From Cercospora beticola (taxonomy: Eukaryota; Ascomycota; Dothideomycetes; Mycosphaerellales; Mycosphaerellaceae), in assembly GCF_033473495.1 (NCBI RefSeq), contig NC_088938.1, positions 1,674,001-1,738,000 on the forward strand: a DNA stretch of 64,000 nt, in the 5' to 3' direction. The notes under the pieces are model-generated. The model was not told the origin of the DNA. It ran no database searches and saw nothing but the letters and a program-made list of their open reading frames with translations. Of this stretch, positions 9,792 to 21,323 are shown one piece after another. Position 1 is the first letter of the stretch. The number at the start of each line of letters is the position of its first letter. The position numbers and the translations under genes are program-made.

Positions 9792-10417
9792 GGTGGTCGA
9801 TGGGAATGCGTATCGGGGGCGTGTGTGTGTGGAGAAGGGGAATTGGTGGTGGTATATGAGTTGAGATTGTCGGCAGGCTAGGTTATCTGCATGTGCTTCG
9901 AGGGAACATCTCCGCGCATGAAAGTGCAGGTGATGACAAACCGACGTCGGAGGCAGTCGAGTCCAGTGGCGTGGGAGGTGGGGGTGAGTCGACGGCTGCG
10001 GGCTTGGCGCCAGGGTCTTTCTTTCACCACCGCAATCACCGACGTCGCAAAGGTCATCAACAGCGTGTTGTACGCGTCTTCCGGCGAGACTGGATATAGA
10101 GCAGTACCTCCTCTCCAGTGACTTCACGATGCTGTCTCCAACATGGTGGCCATGATCCCGTCCAAGGTAGGTCCGACTCTCACAACCCACTCCCGCAACC
10201 GCTTCATCAGACGGCGCGAAGCTGGAGAGCGCGGAAGCCACAAGCGAGCACCAATGTAGCGCTTGGCGGAGAAACAACGACGATGACAGGATGCAACTGC
10301 ATCTCATTCCTCCTGCTCGGTGTGCCAGGACATGTCTCGACCCCTTTTCGTCGTCAACTTGATGCTCCCACACCGCTCTACCCCCACCAAGAACACCAAC
10401 AGCAGAACACTCCCACC
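9792..10417. other. divergent promoter region
   Basis: About 630 bp between the start of the Dre2 gene (minus) and the start of the next gene (plus), so it must hold both promoters. A short GT run lies at about 9820-9830. Open frames extending from both genes into it lack support. Confidence 0.6.
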
Positions 10418-11221
10418 ATGAGCGGATCACCTCGCAGAGCCGCCGGTGTGGCCGAAGAGCATCGCGCGTTCATAGATCGAATGGAGTTGATGTATGAGTA
10501 CCTCATCGGAGAAGGCTACGTCCGCCATATGGACATCCAGGTCCCTCCCCATGGCATGCCCAAGGACCCCGTGAATGTGAGTGTCCCCACCCAGCAAGAG
10601 TGAGGTGCACTCTCGGAATCGCCGCAGAGACACTTTCTCGTTACGATTGCAGCTCCCTCTGACGAGATGCTGCCCAGGTCATCAACTTGCGCGGTGCCGG
10701 CCTCGAACCAGACACCATTGAGCTGATTGGCATCCTGCCATGCTTCACCAATTACGCCAATGCCGAGCAGCGAGTTGCCTCCCGCTTAGAGTACGACATT
10801 CCCATCGCTCCAGGATGCGCCGCTGTTTCGTATCTGGTGAATTCCTTCCTTCCAGAAGACTTCAGGGACGTCGGGAGTGATGAGCGTATGCCTCCAACAA
10901 CATTCAAGATTGCCACCGCAATCGGTCCAGCAGGTTGGAACATTGCCTACGACATGCAGAAGAGTCAGTCTTTCAATCGTCTCCCAACGACAAGTCTCAG
11001 AATCTGTCAATGAAGCTAATTGCCGGGTAGAGATGATCACAAAATGGCCACTCAACGGCTGGGCCAATCGCCATGACGTGTCGGTCGAGGACTTCTTCTC
11101 GGACTGGGCTCAGCGTGTGAAGTCTGACGAATGGGTCTTTAGTGCAAGGCCAGCATGCTTCCTTCGCACTATCCAAGTCCGGCCCGGCACTGGTACCAAT
11201 GGCCACGCGCACGATCACTGA
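10418..11221 (+). CDS. conserved fungal protein of unknown function, 3 exons
   Basis: Exons 10418-10576, 10678-10963 and 11031-11221 give 211 residues in frame. Introns are 101 bp (GTGAGT, CTGAC branch, CCCAG) and 67 bp (GTCAGT, GGTAG). The protein opens with a helical, charged segment (EEHRAFIDRMELMYEYLI) and goes on to LRGAGLEPDTIELIGILPCF and SYLVNSFLPEDF. It ends in a segment with WPLNGWANRHDVSVEDFFSDW. No signal peptide or membrane segment is seen, and I recognise no named domain. The Trp/Phe-rich, evenly coding character of all three exons argues for a real gene. It faces the hexose transporter tail to tail. Confidence 0.75.
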
Positions 11222-11567
11222 TGCATTCGACACGTGCACGCCTGGACTGTCTGCTTCCTTACGTCCCGGAGCAGGCTTCTGCGCGTACGGACGCTGTGCA
11301 CGCATCTTTTTTTTTTTGAAGCATTGGCTGTACCTGAGTAGTACACGGCACAGGATATGCTTTCACAAGAACGCGACATGATTGCAGTATGAACATTACC
11401 GAGCACACTCACGACAGGATTGGGAAGATAGAGGAACACAAAAGTAGTGATACAGATAAATTGAATTCACAGCGGGTATCGCAATGCTAAGATTCATGAA
11501 TACCATTCCCGCTCAATGCAACACCAGCCCGTGCTTGCAATGCAACATGTTCCCAAGATGTCTGCCA
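11222..11567. other. convergent 3' region
   Basis: About 345 bp between the stop codons of two convergent genes, with a run of 11 T at 11307-11317. Holds the 3' ends of both transcripts; no gene seen. Confidence 0.6.
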
Positions 11568-13648
11568 CTACGACTCATGCGGCCTCGAATACGACATGCC
11601 TCTCACCCCACTGATGCCCGTCGCCTCAGCATCAGCACCAGAACTCTCATGAATGCCCTCCCTCTCTGTCGCCGGTGGCAATTGCAAATCTTCTCTCCTC
11701 TCCTCTGCTTCCATGCCCGCTGCATCTGCCTTCTTGATGCCTCTCGCTCCAGGCTGCAAATACAGCGCATCTGCCGTGACCAAATCCTCTCCGATAGGTG
11801 GCTGCCATTTGGAGCTCTTGCGCGGTGGCACGTGAGTAATGTACATGGTGTCAATCTCCTCCAATGTACGGCCTTGGTGCTCTTCGAGGAAGAAGAAAAC
11901 AATGGGGATCGAGATGAAGCAGCACGAGGCGAAGATGTAGCCGTATTGAAAGTCGATTGCTGAGGTGATGAAGGGGCTGAAGAAGGATATTAGGAAGTTC
12001 CAGATCCTGTTTACGAGATATGATGGTTAGTTGGATTGGTCTTGTCTGGATGGAGGAAAGGGCGTGCAGCTTACCAGTTACTTGAGCTGGCAATTCCCAT
12101 GCACATGGTTCTATAGCGTGTGGGATATAGTTCTCCGACTACGACCCAGATTACCGGACCCCATGTCATTGCGTATCCGGCGATAAAGAGACCTGGGAAG
12201 GATTGATTAGCACGAGTTTCATCCGGGAATCGATGAGCGGAGGGTCCTTACAAGCAAACACAATCATGGCGGCGCCGGCCTTTGGCGTTGATGTTGGATC
12301 TGCTTGATCCAAGGAGAAGTGCCCCACGGAAGAAAAGACCATGAAACACATGAACATCCAACTGGCACCCCACATGAGAGCTCCGCGGCGACCGGCTTTC
12401 TCGATCACGTAGAGACCGGGGAATGTGAAAGCGAAGTTCACAGCGCCGAGGATCATGCTGGTGATGTAGCTGTTATTAAGCCCAGTTGCCGTGAAGATGG
12501 TCGTTCCGAAGTAGAAAACTGAAATGTTGTCAGCAAACGCAAGCCATGATGGTGACAAAAGTGCAACTTACAGAAGTTGGCGCCTGTGAGTTGTTGCAGT
12601 GCTTGCATCGTAACACCCAGCAAAGTCCGGTATGCCATACGAGGTCCCGTGAAGATCTCATACCACTTTGGTTTTCCACCTCCTGCGAATTCGGCGTCGT
12701 ATTTCTCTTTGATCTCACGCATTTCCCGTTGCACTTCCCAGTGGTTGATGGTCACTCCGTACGATCGGGCAATGGTCTTTCGGGCTCTTTCGATGTTGTT
12801 GTGGCGGTAGTCCCAGCGCGGTGACTCTGGGAGGAACAGGATTCCGATGATCATCAAGGCTGGTGGGATGAAGCCAACGCCCATAGGAATGCGCCATGCT
12901 GATGCGTCCTGGTTCTTTTCGGTTCCGAAGTTGATGCAGTACGCGACGAAGATGCCGAGCGTGATGAAGAGTTGGTAGCATCCAACCATTGCTCCTCTGA
13001 TGTATCTGGGTGCTGTTTCTGATTGATACATGGGAGTCAGAACAGAGAGACCTCCGACTCCAAGACCAGCTACCCATCTGCCCAGTGCGACTTGGTACCA
13101 TTTGTATTCGGCAGTCATTTGGACGATCACGCCAACGCAGAAGATGATGTTCCAGAAAATGATGCAGACTTTGCGGCCGAATTTGTCTGCTACGGGCGCA
13201 GAGCATAAAGCACCAAACATGGTTCCAATGGAGAGCAGACCAACAATCGTTCCAGAGACTGCGTCTGTGAAGGCATAGGTATCGGGCGAATCGCCGACAT
13301 TGCCAAATCGTCGTAAAAAGTCGGGCATTTCGAGGAATCCACTAATCTGACCTGTTTCGTCGACGTGAGATGATTGCTGAGAGCTGCAACAGTATCCCTC
13401 TTACCAGTATCGTAGCCAAAAATGAAACCACCAATGCTCACAATCGCTGCGAGAGCGAATGTATATGGTCGCAATAATCTGATCTTTTCTCGGTCTGTGG
13501 GAGCTCCATCTCTTTCGACATCGCCATGATGCTGTTTATCGGTCGACCTCTTCTCAGTGCCAATGGGCGATGCTGCGCCATCTTGTCGAGGAGTGGTGGC
13601 TCCACTGTCCGTGTTCTTCGCTCTGCCAAACATCTTGAGCCGATTCAT
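11568..13648 (-). CDS. hexose/monosaccharide transporter, MFS sugar porter family, 5 exons
   Basis: Exons 13405-13648, 12572-13351, 12252-12518, 12075-12192 and 11568-12006 sum to 615 residues in frame; all four introns are 53-68 bp with canonical ends. Joining exon 1 to 2 makes FGYDTGQISGFLEMPDF, the first-helix signature of fungal hexose transporters. Next come VADKFGRK (loop 2-3), GRWVAGLGVGG, PESPRW after helix 6, LQQLTGANFFFYFGTTIF in helix 7, and GELYPTRYR near helix 11. Twelve membrane helices fit the spacing. It should move hexoses across the plasma membrane with the N and C termini in the cytosol. The C-terminal tail of about 100 residues is long and ends GMSYSRPHES, as in some transporters with regulatory tails. 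Confidence 0.9.
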
Positions 13649-15066
13649 GATCAGAGAACAGGAATGGAACAGAGAGAAAACAAAAACAGTATTACCAAAG
13701 TCGTGGAATGCTACGTGCCCTCCACGGGGCAGTTATATATGGGAACCTACAGTGGACCGGGAACCCCAAGGGCAGAAGATGAAGAACGGGCAGAGTTATG
13801 CGCCAACGTCGTCATCGCCATGTGCGCTCTGGTGTTTTCCCTCATCGAGAGCCGATTTGATAGCGGTGGAGTCGCCTTCGAGGCAACTTTGTGCTCTTCC
13901 GGTAAAGCGGGATCCATAAGGTCGACGTCAGAAGGAGCTGCCGTCAAAGTCCGAGCATGCAACCTTTTATGCCCATGGTCGAGCTTGGCGGCACAAGATC
14001 TGCTTGGGAAGGCTTGTGATTGGGCTTGGTAATGACTGCACGTTTTTGTGCTCGATCGATGCAGGCATTTGCAGGATTTCCGTTCTTCGTCACCGAATTT
14101 TGCTGTCTGTTACTGGTTGGGAGGATGGACTGCTTTGCGATTTCGCGATGAAGAGGCGAGACAGGTCGACGTCATTCAATGCTTGCCGAATGCCGACGTT
14201 GCCCCAAGCCGTCGACACACGCGCTTTCCTTTGCCATCCCACGTGTCGACCGTAGAGCCGCAAACAACTTACATCATTGTACATTTGCAGACTCTGCACA
14301 CGACCAACCTCGATGCCGAAATCTGATGGCCAAGAGCGCATGGGGAGGCTGCCCGCGGCTCGGACGAATCTCGACTCTCAAACGCAAAATCGCGAGAACA
14401 GGACGCACCTGTCACTGCTTATGAATCTGTCTTCTCCTAGGAGGTACTGTGCTATGTGCCTTGGATCCACATAAAAACGGAATGCTCGGTCCGTGTCTTC
14501 AACTCCCGCCGCGCTCGGCATCTGTCTGCTTCCATGGCCGACCAAAGGGGTGGTGTTGAAGAGCTCGAGACTTGGGGCATCAGGAGACTGATGTGGATAA
14601 GTCTATCTGCGCACAGCACGCCTGGGAGCAGCGTTACCTCTCATGTTCTTGGTGCGGAGAATCTGGCTGGAGAGGTACAACCGCCCAACTAGCAGTGGAG
14701 CAGAAAGGGGACACAAAGTCGAGATCAATTGATGATTTGTGATCGAGGTCCACTGTTCACGGTACCGGACCACAAGACCTACTTCCGCTGTTCTCTCCTT
14801 TTGACAGCCCAGTGCGACAACGAGGCCACATTTACGCTTCCGTTCGTGGACTCGTAAAGGCGTAGTCTCTGTCGGCATCCCTAGCGAATCGTGGGAACCA
14901 CTTTCATGCGATAAAAGCTGATTTGAGTCATACAGCTTGTCAACTTGCACCTGTTCCGGATCCCATCATAATTCCACTGCGCCCTGGTATCTTGTCTCAA
15001 ACGCCCGTGGCCCTCCCAGAAAGCACAATCAACGTGTATCGTGGCAATCGCCCTCGGCAGCAACCA
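13649..15066. other. 1.4-kb gene-free stretch
   Basis: Upstream of the transporter and downstream of the surface protein gene. Several overlapping frames of 60-170 codons exist on both strands, but none has a domain, leader or splice logic. It may contain long regulatory sequence for the transporter; I see no repeat. Confidence 0.5.
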
Positions 15067-15689
15067 TCACATCCAAAGAAGTCCAGTGACACACACGGCC
15101 AGAAACGAACCGCACAACACGACTGCTGATGGGCTAGAGGTTAACGATAACTGGGCTGCACTTGTTTGGCAAGTACCTCCATTAGCGGTGCGCTTGGCTC
15201 CGCCGGTGATTTGGACGTCATATTCATAGTAGCCAGTGCCAGTAAGGTTGTAGCTGATTGTCTTCGACAGAGGAGTAGGGCCATAATTATCATCCACGAC
15301 GGTGACGACGCAAGAAGCACTTGACTTTGCGGGGTCCAGCGTGCAAGATTCGTGCATGGTGGCGCTGGTCTCGGAGTAGATCGCTGCGCTGGTCACCTGG
15401 AAGAACTCGCTGCCTTCTGTTATTGTTGCGACCTAGCAGCACATCAGCTTCACATTGCGGAACTCTGGAGCTTCACGGCTGTGCTGACCTGACCCGCGTT
15501 ACCAAATGGAGCTGAAGTCATGGACACCACATAGGTTGTACTGCCATCGCAAGCATTTTGGATCGAAGCGGCCCATTGGGCATTGGGGTTCATGTTGTCG
15601 ATGAAGAGCGGCACGGACTCTGTTCCCGATTCTGCTGCGGCGACATAGCTCGTGAGTGCCAGTATCAAGCACACGACTGGGCGCAGCAT
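15067..15689 (-). CDS. secreted, probably GPI-anchored surface protein
   Basis: Exons 15489-15689 and 15067-15432 (56-bp intron, GTCAGC donor, CTGAT branch, GCTAG acceptor) give 188 residues. A clean signal peptide (MLRPVVCLILALTSYVAAA) starts the protein. The body (SVPLFIDNM..., QNACDGSTTYVVSM..., SCTLDPAKSSASCVVTV) carries about four to six cysteines and resembles ascomycete surface proteins of unknown role. The last 20 residues are hydrophobic (VVLCGSFLAVCVTGLLW) after a Ser-rich stretch, the layout of a GPI-attachment signal. It probably sits on the plasma membrane or cell wall. No enzyme motif is present. Confidence 0.8.
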
Positions 15690-16664
15690 TTCCCGCGGTA
15701 TTCTGGTGCAACGAATTGGGTGGCAGTCGCGTCAGGATCGGCGCTCGATTACTGCGCTTGAGAACCGTTGTTCTAGCAAAGCGTGTTGGTCAAGCGGACT
15801 CGTCGAAGTGAAGGCGCGTATCAGATGAAGTGCAGCAGTCGAGCAGAAAAGATTGCCGGAGGCATTCGCAAGTAGGAGGTACGTGGGCGCGATTCGTATT
15901 CCGCTCTAATCTCGTAGCTGCGTGCTAGCTGGACGCTGGAACAACGTGGATGGAGCCAATAATCCTGAACTTTCATATTGCAAGCGAGGTGGTCCACTCC
16001 GGGCCTACGCCCGAGCAGGAGCAACGATGCAAGGCGAAGGAAGTGAAGCGTTTCAACACTCGTGCCTGTGGCGTCTTCCCCGCGTCGCGACACGTGTGCC
16101 TGGCATGGCTGCTACACGAGATTCCGCGCTCGTGGACGTAGCAGTATAGAATGTGCAAGCGGTGTTGCGACCGTTTTGTGCAACGTGATGTGGTGGTTCC
16201 AGAACGCGGAATCAACGTCCGCGCAAGGCTTAGCGACGGAAGTCACGCCCGAGCGGACAGGGATTATGCGAAGCATTCCACTTTTCCAATTGTAGAAGTA
16301 GTTCCTTCAGTCAACAAACCCCTCAGTTTTGATTGTTCGAATTGGAGATTGTGGAAGCTGTCCGGAGCAAAAGGCCTGATGGGGGGCAGATCAGCTGATG
16401 AGAGGTCTCCGCCTTCACAGGACTGCAGGACTTCTTGCCAAATTCCCAACCCCATCTCCACGCTGCACCCATGTGTATGCGACGCTAAATGCCGCGCGGC
16501 TGTCGAAATGGAACAGAGAGCTTGTGTAAAGCACCATTGGGGTCCGAGCAAGCTAAAGAGCAGTGAAGATGGCCCCAGGTGCTGTCGATGGGGATGAACT
16601 GGCTTCTACACGACGCAATCCAGGACATGCAGCGCCATCACCCGCATCAGATGCTCTGCACGGG
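15690..16664. other. intergenic, no gene seen
   Basis: About 970 bp between the start of the surface protein gene and the stop of the Zn2Cys6 gene, both on the minus strand. Frames on both strands overlap one another and show no recognisable product. Confidence 0.5.
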
Positions 16665-18292
16665 CTAAGTCACCAGCATCGAGGAGATATTGCGAATTGG
16701 CCACTCCGGTCGGGACGCCAGTCGCTCTTGCAACAGAGGTCGCGCTTGCGGAATACCAATGTCGTAGGCAATGATTTCCAGATGGCCCATCATCCAACGG
16801 AACATGCTGTTCGACACTCGCGTCGGATTCGAGGCCAGGTATATGGGCATCAAACATGAGAGTCCGCTATACATTAGGGGCCGGCACGCTGAAGCATGAC
16901 CACGCGGTTCTCTCAGGCCGGCATTGTCGCCAAAGAAGTATGGAAGACTGTATGCGATATCTTCAGATATAGCCAAGATGCAGACGTGGGCGTGCGTGCA
17001 TCGCGGCTCATCGTCTTGACTGGAAGCCAACCCAGACTTTATTTCGAGCAGGCGAAGGATCTCCTCGTTTGCAGTGATACGGACGCAGCGGTATCGAGTC
17101 ATCACGGAAGCACCAATGTCATTGTGGTACACATCCTTGTGCTGAAGAAACATATCTCCGCGGCTGCACAGAGGCATCCTTTCTGCACAGAAGCGTGGCG
17201 ATCGTTGGTCGAACCAGGTACTCAGATCTCCTTCTATTGCTGCCAGAATTTCGATATTCGTGGCGATCGAGGCGGGATCCACGACTTCTGTCGATACGAG
17301 AACTTCGCATAGTCGAGCTGCTATGTGCAGGAGATCAGCTATCATGACCTCTTCAGCGTGGAACCGGCTTTGGATACAATTTTCCAGCTTCAACAGCGCC
17401 GGTGGTATGCGCTGCCTTCCGTGCAGACAGCAGAGCTCAATTTGAGAAGCTACGCGCTGATACATCATGTGCTGCGCTATCTCCAGCATGGCTCCCTCAC
17501 CTCGCAATTGCATAAGTTGCACTGCGCCATTCAAGTGAAGCAAGAGTCTCTGGCGATGGGTTGCACTCTCGTTCGAGCCAACCAACTCATACAGCGCCAG
17601 CAAGATGACTGTCGCCACAGTCTCGTCCCTTTGCGCTAGTGTGGGATATCGCAAAGATCTTTGTGTCTGGCGAAGGGCTTCCGAGTACTTTTCGCCGGCT
17701 AACACTCTGAAGGAGCGTTTTTCCTCTCGTGTCGGTAACGAAGCCAAGCCCAATGCCGTTACGATATTTGACAGCATGCTGTCAGTCTTGGCCTGGCCGT
17801 AGAGCGGGGCCACGAAGTCCAGCTCGTTCTTGGTGTGCCTAAGCCACACACTGATATATCGATCAAAGAAGAGGTTGGCAGCCGCAACTGTGGCATGATA
17901 ATTCGGACTTGCGATGGTCGACATCTGCCCATCTTGCATAATGGCTTCACAAGATCTCGGGAAGCGCGGCCACGGCTTTTCGAGAACACTCTTATCAGAA
18001 ATAGAGCTTTGGGAGCCTCGGTCGGCAGTTTGGGAGCTGTCAGAAGCAGCCTTCGAAGCTCTAATGTGGACGTCTCGCGTCTGATCGACCACGCGGAGAC
18101 TGGCCGTATCCTGGTATCCGGTGCATTTTCGGTCCGCTCGCTTGCATTGTCCGCAAGAAGGTCGTGACTGATCGCACTGGAGCATCCATCAGTTCAGCGA
18201 AATGTCTTGATGACGCTGCGGAACATTTATACTCTTGTCTTTCTCGCTCTGCATTCCGCACAACCTCTGCTCAACTTCCCTCGGTAGACCAT
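16665..18292 (-). CDS. Zn(II)2Cys6 transcription factor
   Basis: Exon 1 (18233-18292) encodes only 20 residues including CAECRARKTR; a 56-bp intron (GTATAA donor, CCAG acceptor) splits the zinc cluster; exon 2 (16665-18176) continues CDQSRPSCGQCKRADRKC. Joined, the six cysteines fit C-x2-C-x6-C-x5-C-x2-C-x6-C exactly. Total 523 residues. The rest is a helical fungal regulator middle domain (Fungal_trans_2-like), with segments such as LGLASLPTREEKRSFRVLAGEKY and VATVILLALYELVG. It is a nuclear DNA-binding regulator, probably recognising CGG half-sites. The alpha/beta hydrolase gene lies about 240 bp upstream on the same strand. The intron is short and its donor weak, but the restored cluster is convincing. 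Confidence 0.9.
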
Positions 18293-18530
18293 GTTGATCT
18301 TTTGGCGGTCAAGCTATGCTTTGGTTACATTCAACCAACATGAAGCTCTCAGTTTCGCCCCCAAGATGTGTCTGCGTTGCAAGTCGGGCATGCTGGGCCA
18401 AACATCAGCAAGTGCAGCTGCGAGCTGCATACCAGAACTGGTCTAGCCTACATGCATCGAAGGATTCATCCTCCGCTTAGCCATGGGGGCTGCTGAGGGC
18501 TGTGTCACGGTGTCTACGTCGACTCCCTTC

Positions 18531-19412
18531 TCACAAACGCTCGAAGCCAAACGGCAACACTTCTTTCTGCGCAACCCAGGCCTTGATAACCTCTGCGAAC
18601 AACCTCGGATCCTGCCTGTTCCACGGATGTCGCATGGCTTTGTGTTGAACAGCAAAAGTCTTGCCATTTTGCTTCTGACCAACTTCTGCGACCTTGCGTG
18701 CGACCTGGATATTGTCGTCCGTTGGCACAATGCCCTTCTTAGTCGCTGCAATGATGAGTGTTCGAGCTTCGAATTGAGGCCAATCCTGTTCGCTCAAGCT
18801 GCCGCAGAAGACTTCTTTGTTGAAGTCCAATGTACACACGGACACATCGCCAAACTGAACATCCGTGCCATCCATCAGCCAGCGCGTGATAGGTTTTGGC
18901 ATGGCTCGCTCGACACGTTCATTGAGCCATACTGCGTATGGGAGATATGGCGTTAAGCGATTTCTCGGCAACCTTCCCACACCGGACACTACCATCGAGG
19001 TCACGACTTCCGGATGTTCTGCTGCAAGTCGCAAAGCCACACTTGCACCTAGACTGTGTCCAACGACATGAGCCATGCCATGGTGAGCTTGCTGTTTGAT
19101 CAATTGAGCGATCGTCTCCGCGGCGTAGGCCGTGGTGTATGGCTGGATGTGTCGTGCTTCGCCATGACAAATTTGATCTGGAACAAGAAGATGATAGTCG
19201 TGAAGATAAGGAATAACCATGTCCCAGTCATTGCGGTCGACACATGCTCCGTGAATGAGAACTACCGTGACTTGGGCCTCAGGGTTGATCGAAGAATGTG
19301 GTAGCACTTCGTCGACATCAAGATGCACCTGCTTTCGCGCAGGCCAAGAGTCGGAAGGGATACCCATGCTGCTTGAGCCAGGCGGTATAGAAGACTTGGA
19401 GATCGCGAACAT
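18531..19412 (-). CDS. alpha/beta hydrolase (AB-hydrolase 1/6 type)
   Basis: Single exon. The ATG at 19412 gives 293 residues; one at 19367 gives 278 and may be the true start, since homologous sequence begins after it. VTVVLIHGACVDRNDW forms the oxyanion-hole strand-turn. VVGHSLGASVALRLA is the nucleophile elbow GHSLG. A late HKAMRHPWNRQDPRLF segment probably gives the catalytic His. The fold is that of soluble esterases, epoxide hydrolases and C-C hydrolases; the substrate is unknown. It stands between a Zn2Cys6 regulator and the C78-type peptidase, 75 bp from the latter, all on the minus strand, but nothing else suggests a pathway. Confidence 0.85.
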   Translation of the reverse strand: MFAISKSSIPPGSSSMGIPSDSWPARKQVHLDVDEVLPHSSINPEAQVTVVLIHGACVDRNDWDMVIPYLHDYHLLVPDQICHGEARHIQPYTTAYAAETIAQLIKQQAHHGMAHVVGHSLGASVALRLAAEHPEVVTSMVVSGVGRLPRNRLTPYLPYAVWLNERVERAMPKPITRWLMDGTDVQFGDVSVCTLDFNKEVFCGSLSEQDWPQFEARTLIIAATKKGIVPTDDNIQVARKVAEVGQKQNGKTFAVQHKAMRHPWNRQDPRLFAEVIKAWVAQKEVLPFGFERL

Positions 19413-19487
19413 AGACAGAACAGACCACGCCTTGAACACAATACCCGTGCATATTGTGGCTGTGCATGGCGATTGAACTCTAATCCT

Positions 19488-20429
19488 TCACGCGTCGAGC
19501 TTTCCGGGCACCCGAATCTCCAGGATCTCGAATCCGCTGAAGCGCTTCAAGTATCGTTCAGATTTGCGATAAATCTTCAGAGTCCGGTGTCGTTTCCAAC
19601 GAGACTGTGCATTGACATCTTCCGGCCCCAGTATCGCTGATGGAGCTTGCCAGGCTGGATCGAAAACCAGCAACGAACGCTTTGCTGATCGAGTCTTCTG
19701 GAGGCCGACGATAGTCATGCTGTGTCCAGATCGTTGGAAAAACAGCGGCATGAGACCAGTTTGACAGACAATACTCGATCCTGAATTGTCATTGGCCTGC
19801 GAAAAGTACTTCTCTACGAAGTCGAGCAACTCGTGCCATGCGTCTCTGCCCTCGAAAGCATGTCCTGTGCATGGGATATGGAGACTCAACATGAGGGCTT
19901 CTGCCTCAGGTGTCCCAATATGTTTCCTGCTCCCTCGAATGCCTCCAGTCGCAATGCGGCCGTGCAGGTTAAATCCGGCATCCCACGCGCTTTCGATCAC
20001 TTCCTGGATATCGAAGATACTGCACTTGTCAAGTGAGATACTTGGTCCCAAACTTAGTATCAAGCCGGGAAGGCAAGAAAGAAGCATTTGAATATTCCGG
20101 TACCCGCAAAAATGCCCGCCTTCATTCTTGAGCTTGTGAACCTGCACGACGCCTGTCGTGCACAAGTACGCATATCCGTTGTCTGAATCCTGCTGGAGAT
20201 GCTGCGCAAGCTTGGGAATTACATTACGAACTCGGTTTCGTTCACCTTCTTTGCTGATAAGATCTGCTATGCGATCGGGCATGCGATCTTCGAATGCATG
20301 TCGACCCAACTCTCGTTTCTGCGAGAAACCTATGCATTAGCCTGCACGCCAACGCTACGACTCACACACGTTTATGCCACTGACCCCAAGCCTTCGGATC
20401 TCAACCTCACGATGCTCTGCGACAGCCAT
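19488..20429 (-). CDS. C78-family cysteine peptidase, ZUP1/Mug105-like deubiquitinase
   Basis: Exon 2 (19488-20318) has the full catalytic domain: GGHFCGYRNIQMLLS with the catalytic Cys, HSMTIVGLQ with the catalytic His, and SLLVFDPAW with the Asp. These match the ZUFSP/ZUP1 and fission-yeast Mug105 group rather than UFM1 proteases, whose cysteine block reads WGCGYRN. Exon 1 (20385-20429) is my inference: an in-frame ATG, 15 residues and GGTCAGT donor, with acceptor CTCGCAG. Total 291 residues. Without it the domain would start at a non-ATG codon. The N-terminal zinc fingers of animal ZUP1 are absent, as in compact yeast forms. Expected role: trimming ubiquitin chains in the cytosol or nucleus. 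Confidence 0.8.
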
Positions 20430-20943
20430 GCTTGCAGCTTCCAGCCAGCTGAGCTTTACAACTTTCGCTGTCTTCACAGCATCATCAGCTCAGCCACCAA
20501 ATGAAAGTTCGACTTCGATACGATACCTTGTCAGATAATAAATCGCGCAGTAGTGCCTTGCTCGAGGCACGCACTGCCACATGCACGTGTGTGAACGCGT
20601 GTGTGTACAACCCAGATTCCTGAACCCTCGAGGTGGCTCCCCAGTCATGGATGACGCGCGGCCTGGCTGAGTGAGCTGACACGGTCAACGACCATTGGCC
20701 AGCAAACGTAACACGAGCGTAGCGCCACTTCTCGCATCGAGACAAGCACCAACCAAGCTTCATTCTCCGAAGCTTGGTACTGGGCTTTAAATGGAAGTGG
20801 TGTCTTCATGGTATGTGGATTGTCCCACACCGCTTGCCACTGCTTCTCGTTATTTGTGCGTGTTGTTCCTACTTCCAACATTTGCTGATCGACTCCGGCT
20901 TTTGTTACTCTTGTGAAGCCGTCTCTTATCTCCTGTCGTCAAG
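20430..20943. other. divergent promoter region
   Basis: About 510 bp between the starts of the C78-peptidase gene (minus) and the CYSTM-type gene (plus). A minus-strand frame of 92 codons here lacks support; a missing zinc-finger exon of the peptidase was looked for and not found. Confidence 0.55.
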
Positions 20944-21297
20944 ATGGCTGCCCAGAATGATGTCGAAATGCAATACCAGGCTCCTGGGCAAATGACTCCG
21001 ACAGCGCCAACCACAGAGAACTCAACTGTGCAAGAAGTAACCGCATGCTCCGCGATGCTCAGAATGATCGAAAGCTGACACAATTCAAGACTCCACAAGA
21101 AGAAGAGAAGCCGAAAAGGACGTTCCTCGGCATGCGAGGTGGCGGCATAATTCGTGAGTAACACCTACACTTCCGATCGAGCTCAGTGTGAGATGTCCAA
21201 CTCACAATATTGCATAGTCGACCTCTGCGCTTGCTTCATCTGTTGCGAATGTATAGAAGGCTGTTGTCATGCGGTCGACGACTGTTGTTGCTGTTAA
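20944..21297 (+). CDS. CYSTM-type cysteine-rich membrane peptide, 3 exons
   Basis: A small gene missed by simple ORF scans: exons 20944-21036, 21090-21153 and 21218-21297 give 78 residues. Introns are 53 bp (GTAACC, GCTGAC branch, TTCAAG) and 64 bp (GTGAGT, GCATAG). The first half is polar and rich in Gln, Pro and Thr; then a GMRGGG turn leads to a C-terminal run with 11 cysteines (DLCACFICCECIEGCC, ending DDCCC). This is the layout of CYSTM proteins, tail-anchored stress-related membrane peptides of fungi and plants. Its stop lies only 26 bp from the stop of the convergent dehydrogenase gene, so the two mRNAs should overlap. Product call rests on composition and layout. Confidence 0.75.
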
Positions 21298-21323
21298 AGA
21301 AGGAGCTTACGATCTGGGACATT

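Noticed and set aside
9792..10430. Extension of the Dre2 reading frame upstream to 10430
   Set aside because: Dre2 homology starts at the ATG at 9791; the extension overlaps the divergent promoter and has a low-complexity composition.
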